A DNA stretch of 64,000 nucleotides from Sphingomicrobium nitratireducens. GTDB taxonomy: Bacteria > Pseudomonadota > Alphaproteobacteria > Sphingomonadales > Sphingomonadaceae. Numbering within the stretch: position 1 is the stretch's first letter; every line of letters begins with the position of its first letter. Under the pieces are notes generated by a model. The model worked only from the letters and a program-made list of their open reading frames with translations. It did no database searches and had not been told where the DNA came from. Positions 60,637 through 64,000 of the stretch are shown in pieces. The stretch spans positions 971,001 through 1,035,000 of the forward strand of contig NZ_JANJZA010000001.1 in NCBI RefSeq assembly GCF_026157035.1. Direction: 5' to 3'. A program made the translations under genes and the position numbers.

Positions 60637-63211
60637 GCCACTCCGACACGCGCCGCGATACCGTCGCGATCGTATAAGGTTTCTGAAGAACGAGGCGTTT
60701 GGCGTGGCGCTCGGGCAAGTGTGCCTGCTCGCCGTAGCCGGTCGCGAACACGAACGGGATGCCGAGATCATCGAGCCGGTCGGCGACCGCATAGCTGTTC
60801 TGGTCGCCAAGGTTGATGTCGAGCAGCGCGAAGTCGGGCTTCTTGCGTTCGATTTCGGCAAGCGACCCCGCGACCGTCCCCTCGACCGTCACGCTTGCCG
60901 CGCCCAGGCGCGTCAGGATGTCCTCGGCGTCGAGCGCGATGATCAGGCTGTCCTCGACCAGGAGGATATGCTGGCCGTCGAACAGGTCGCCGACCACCGG
61001 CTTGCGTGTTTCGACGACCGCTTCGTCCCGGTCATGCGTGGCCATCGGTACCATCTTGGCGTCGCCGTCTTCACTCAGGTGACGTGCGGGAATGCGAAAC
61101 GTCGCGCGGAACCCTTCCCGGGCATAATCGAGGTCGGCCGAACCGCCCAGATCGTAGGGCACGCTATGTTCGATGATGGTGGTGCCGAAACCCTGCCGCG
61201 TGGGCGGGGAAACGGGCGGACCTTCCTTTTCGGTCCACGAGACGATGAGGTCGCCTTCATTGTTGCGCCGCCAGTCGACCTCGACGTTGCCACTGTCCGA
61301 CAGGCTGCCATACTTGGCGCTGTTGGTGACGAGTTCGTGGACGACCAGCGCCATCGTCGAATAGGCCTGCGGCTTGAGCATGACGGGCGACCCGCTGGTC
61401 ATCAGCCGGTCCTTCTGGTGGACGAGGAAGGCGGCCACCTCGGCATCGATCAGGCCCTTCAGGGGGGCCGGGCCCCAATGGTCGTCGGTAATCTGGTTGT
61501 GGGCGCGCGCGAGCGCGTGGACTCGCCCGTCGATCATCGCGACGAAATCCTCGACGCTGGTGCCTTCGGGCGGCTTGGACTGGCGGATGAGGCCGCGGAT
61601 CAGCGAGAGGATGTTGCGCACGCGGTGGTTGAGTTCCGCGATCAGCAATTCCTGGCGGTCGTTGGCGGCCTGGCGCTCGATATTGGCCTCGTCCGAAAGC
61701 CGCAGGACGACCTCGATCAGCGTCGCGCGCAGCGTCTCGGCGACGCGGCGCTCGGACTCGGTAAACGCGACGGCCTTGCCTTCGACCAGCTCCTTCCACT
61801 CGGCGAAGCTTTCTCGCGGCGTGAGCCGCGCGCCGTTGGGTCCGTAGCTGACCGGTTTCTGCGGGTCGCCCGCCCAGCGCACCGAACGGATCCGTTCCTG
61901 GCGGAAGAGAACGACATAGTCGCGCGGCGTTCGGCTGATCGGGATGGCGAGCATGCCGGCCGCCTGGCTCGCAAATTCGTGCGCTTCGGGCAAGAGGTCG
62001 CCGATATGGTCGGTCGTATAGACCTTGCCCGCCGCGATCCCGTTGAGCGCACGAACGATGCGCGCGAACTGGCCGGCATCGGGCGTCTGTCCGGAGAAAG
62101 CGTGGTTTCCGTTGATCCACACGCCCACCCCGTCGGCGGGGATCGCGCGGGTGAGGATGTCGGACAGCCACTGCGGATCGTTGAGCAGGCTCTCGTCGGA
62201 GGCGACCGAGCCGAGCAAGTGGTCGGAGATGTCGCGAGCGCGCCGCTCGTAATCCATCATCCGCTGACGTTCGCGCGATTCGATGCGCATTGCGAACATC
62301 TGCGCGAACAATTCGCACACCGAACGGCGCTCGAAGCTGGGGCAGCGGGGACCGGCATAATGGTGGCACGCGACAAGCCCCCAAAATTCGCCGTCGACGA
62401 TGAGCGAGATCGACATGGAAGCCTTCACCCCCATGTTCCTGAGATATTCGACGTGGATCGGCGAGACCGAGCGCAGCACGGCGAGCGACAGGTCGAGAGG
62501 CTCTCCATGCGCGTTCTTGGCCGGCACGATCGGGACGGGCTCTGCCTCGATGTCGGTGATCATGCGTAGCAGGCTTCGCTTGTAGAGTTCGCGCGCTTGC
62601 TTCGGGATGTCGCTGGCGGGGTAATGGAGGCCGAGGAAGCTGCCGATGCCCGACTTGGCGGCCTCGGCAACGACCTCGCCCGATCCGTCCTTGTCGAAGC
62701 GGTAGATCATCACGCGGTCGAAGCCGGTCAGTGCGCGGACCTGGCGTGCGCCTTCGCGGAAGAAACCTTCCATGTCGTCGGCCTGGTCGAGCCGGCTGAC
62801 CATGCCGCGCACGGTGCCGGTCGCATCGCCGTAGCTCTTTTCCTTGGTCGGCTCGGCTTCGACGATGATGACGCCTTCGTTCATGTGGATGGCTGCATCG
62901 AAGCGCGCGCCCTGCTCGGTCAGTTCGACGTCGAACAGGCGTTCGACCGCATTGTCGCCGCGCAGCAGCGCGAGCCGGTTGCGCAGCGCATGGATTGCCT
63001 CGCCCGTGATGAAGTCGCTGGCCGGGTGGCCGATCATGTCTTCCGCGGTCGTGGGGAGATATTGGCTGACGTTGGTTGAAGCGCGCATCACCATCCAGTC
63101 GGATGACAGCGCCATGAGGAATCCGATCGGCTGGATCGCGCCGAGGAGGTGGATCGGCTCACGGTCGCAGTTGGTGAGGTCGACCTCGAATTCCGGATCC
63201 TGTTCGCTCAT
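60620..63211 (-). CDS. bphP: Bacteriophytochrome HWE histidine kinase with C-terminal receiver
   Basis: 863 residues. PAS with chromophore Cys15 in VDLTNCDREPIHLLGAIQP; the usual QPHG is QPIG here. GAF with LHYPASDIPKQARELYKR and VACHHYAGPRCPSFERRSVC; PHY domain to about 510. HWE kinase: H-box IAELNHRVRNILSLIRGLIR, ALVVHELVTNSAKYGSLSDS, RQGFGTTIIEHSVPYDLGG. Receiver at about 740-860: ILLVEDSLIIALDAEDIL, phospho-Asp in FALLDINLGDQ, LVLQKPYT. A red/far-red light sensor using biliverdin supplied by the upstream heme oxygenase. I start at the ATG at 63209-63211. Confidence 0.93.
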   Translation of the reverse strand: MSEQDPEFEVDLTNCDREPIHLLGAIQPIGFLMALSSDWMVMRASTNVSQYLPTTAEDMIGHPASDFITGEAIHALRNRLALLRGDNAVERLFDVELTEQGARFDAAIHMNEGVIIVEAEPTKEKSYGDATGTVRGMVSRLDQADDMEGFFREGARQVRALTGFDRVMIYRFDKDGSGEVVAEAAKSGIGSFLGLHYPASDIPKQARELYKRSLLRMITDIEAEPVPIVPAKNAHGEPLDLSLAVLRSVSPIHVEYLRNMGVKASMSISLIVDGEFWGLVACHHYAGPRCPSFERRSVCELFAQMFAMRIESRERQRMMDYERRARDISDHLLGSVASDESLLNDPQWLSDILTRAIPADGVGVWINGNHAFSGQTPDAGQFARIVRALNGIAAGKVYTTDHIGDLLPEAHEFASQAAGMLAIPISRTPRDYVVLFRQERIRSVRWAGDPQKPVSYGPNGARLTPRESFAEWKELVEGKAVAFTESERRVAETLRATLIEVVLRLSDEANIERQAANDRQELLIAELNHRVRNILSLIRGLIRQSKPPEGTSVEDFVAMIDGRVHALARAHNQITDDHWGPAPLKGLIDAEVAAFLVHQKDRLMTSGSPVMLKPQAYSTMALVVHELVTNSAKYGSLSDSGNVEVDWRRNNEGDLIVSWTEKEGPPVSPPTRQGFGTTIIEHSVPYDLGGSADLDYAREGFRATFRIPARHLSEDGDAKMVPMATHDRDEAVVETRKPVVGDLFDGQHILLVEDSLIIALDAEDILTRLGAASVTVEGTVAGSLAEIERKKPDFALLDINLGDQNSYAVADRLDDLGIPFVFATGYGEQAHLPERHAKRLVLQKPYTIATVSRRVSEWLTPPS

Positions 63212-63227
63212 CCCCGCCTTCGCTACG

Positions 63228-63746
63228 CTAGTCCGCGGCATCCAGAAAACAGCCGAATACCGACGCGGCCGCCGTTGCGGCCCGAGTTCGTTCAACGCTG
63301 GATGGCATAAAACGTTCAAGCTGTGCAACGAAGTCTCGCCAGGCGAGCGGCGAGCGGTGCGAGAGGAAGCGTCGCGGGAGATGCGTACCGACCGTCCGGT
63401 CGAGCAATTTCCCGCCCAATCGCGAGCCTTCGAGGACATAAGTCGCGCCGGCAATCTCGGCGTCGGACGCGAAGGTCGGGACCGCCATCGCGGGGGGCAC
63501 GTCGGCACCTAATTCGGCGAGATCGGCGACCAGCGCCTCGCTTCGGCGCATCGCGGTCCATTCGGGCCACAGGCGACTGGCGCCCGCCTCGTCGAGCGCC
63601 TGCTCGATCGGCAGGAAGGCGGCGGCATGGGCGAGGAGAAAGGCGCGATATTGCGCCTCGTCGCCAAGGTCGTAGCCAGAAAAATGCGCGTCGAGACGGT
63701 CGTGCAGGGGCTGCGTTGCCGCCTTCAAAGACGCGCGGGCGTTCAA
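63228..63746 (-). CDS. bphO: Biliverdin-producing heme oxygenase
   Basis: 172 residues. Proximal His in AATQPLHDRLDAHFSGYDLG; distal Gly-rich helix in YVLEGSRLGGKLLDRTVGTH; FVAQLERFMPSSVERTRAAT near the end. It opens heme to biliverdin, the chromophore for BphP, whose gene starts 16 bases later. The likely start is a TTG overlapping the purB stop (TTGA); a second TTG at 63728 would drop six residues. The C-terminal part looks complete. Confidence 0.87.
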   Translation of the reverse strand: MNARASLKAATQPLHDRLDAHFSGYDLGDEAQYRAFLLAHAAAFLPIEQALDEAGASRLWPEWTAMRRSEALVADLAELGADVPPAMAVPTFASDAEIAGATYVLEGSRLGGKLLDRTVGTHLPRRFLSHRSPLAWRDFVAQLERFMPSSVERTRAATAAASVFGCFLDAAD

Positions 63747-64000
63747 CCGCCGAACACCCGCTCGAAGATCGTGTCGATCCGCTTCAGGTGATAATCGAGG
63801 TCGAAACTCTCCTCGAGCTTCTCTGGACTGATCTTCGCGGTCACTTCGGGATCGGCCTTGAGGAGGTCGAGCAGCTGCTGCTCCCCGTCCGATTCCCACA
63901 CCTTCATCGCGTTGCGCTGGACGATGGCATAGCTCTCTTCGCGGCTGAGCCCCGCCTGGGTCAGCGCCAGCAGCACGCGCTGCGAATGAATGAGGCCGCC
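63743..64000 (-). CDS. purB: Adenylosuccinate lyase (partial, C-terminal 85 residues)
   Basis: The end of PurB is clear: IHSQRVLLALTQAGLSREES, YAIVQRNAMKVWESDGEQQL, ISPEKLEESFDLDYHLKRID, TIFERVFGG. The rest lies right of the window. PurB acts twice in purine synthesis. Its stop overlaps the TTG of bphO, so bphO and bphP are probably read from the purB transcript, with a possible extra promoter inside purB. Confidence 0.93.
   Translation of the reverse strand, partial: GGLIHSQRVLLALTQAGLSREESYAIVQRNAMKVWESDGEQQLLDLLKADPEVTAKISPEKLEESFDLDYHLKRIDTIFERVFGG

Overview
This is a GC-rich stretch (clearly above 60 % by eye) of an alphaproteobacterial chromosome, most likely a sphingomonad (order Sphingomonadales). 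The strongest lineage signals are a permuted two-piece tmRNA of the alphaproteobacterial type, an RpoH promoter of the alphaproteobacterial CTTG-N17-CYTAT form before dnaK, a heme oxygenase/bacteriophytochrome pair with an HWE kinase, and several small proteins typical of sphingomonads (DUF6456, a SWIB protein, paired MarR-like regulators). Genus and species cannot be told from this window. No prophage, integrase, transposase or CRISPR array was seen.

Layout. 1-6.6 kb: two paralogous TIR-membrane-TPR proteins (the first cut by the window edge), a MarR-like regulator, a DUF1697 protein and UvrD/PcrA helicase. 6.6-7.4 kb: a gene-free stretch with an 11-bp-phased octamer array, a DnaA box, a promoter, a heavily folded UUCG-hairpin region and an intrinsic terminator, read here as a candidate long non-coding RNA. 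7.5-14.1 kb: secreted methyltransferase-like protein, a SARP/BTAD-alpha/beta hydrolase fusion, OsmC protein, covalent-FAD oxidase, and a LytS/LytTR two-component pair. 14.2-19.6 kb: small unknown proteins, a coupled operon of Mur ligase, 2H phosphoesterase and HAD nucleotidase divergent from LD-carboxypeptidase (murein recycling), SWIB protein and a NUDIX hydrolase. 19.6-23.8 kb: two small acidic lipoproteins, ssrA (tmRNA), a secreted amidohydrolase and mscL. 23.9-32.8 kb: LemA/TPM/TPM/NUDIX operon, M3 peptidase lipoprotein, ACAD10/11-like phosphotransferase, nadC, a nitronate-monooxygenase-like enzyme and an SH3 protein.

32.8-47 kb: three tandem paralogous lipoproteins, thiolase, an RC-type cytochrome c, then a branched-chain amino-acid catabolic cluster (ivd, mccB, mccA, an HSD10-like dehydrogenase, cysQ). 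That cluster is interrupted between ivd and mccB by a serine hydrolase and three tandem diheme cytochrome c lipoproteins. A 53-bp near-copy of the ivd 3' end lies inside the inserted block. 47-50 kb: a MarR-like regulator coupled to a ComEC-like metallo-beta-lactamase protein, and tRNA-Val(TAC). 50-53 kb: HTH protein divergent from DUF6456, and the rpsF-rpsR-rplI operon. 52.9-64 kb: Rieske oxygenase, fabD-fabG, dnaK-dnaJ, a secreted MBL-fold protein, and the purB-bphO-bphP red-light sensing operon, with purB running off the right end.

The parts link into a few functional modules: leucine/isoleucine oxidation, peptidoglycan tripeptide recycling, ribosome rescue and translation, heat-shock chaperones, and biliverdin-based light sensing where BphO makes the chromophore for BphP. 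Many adjacent genes overlap by 1-8 bases (ATGA, TAATG, TTGA), so translational coupling is common here.
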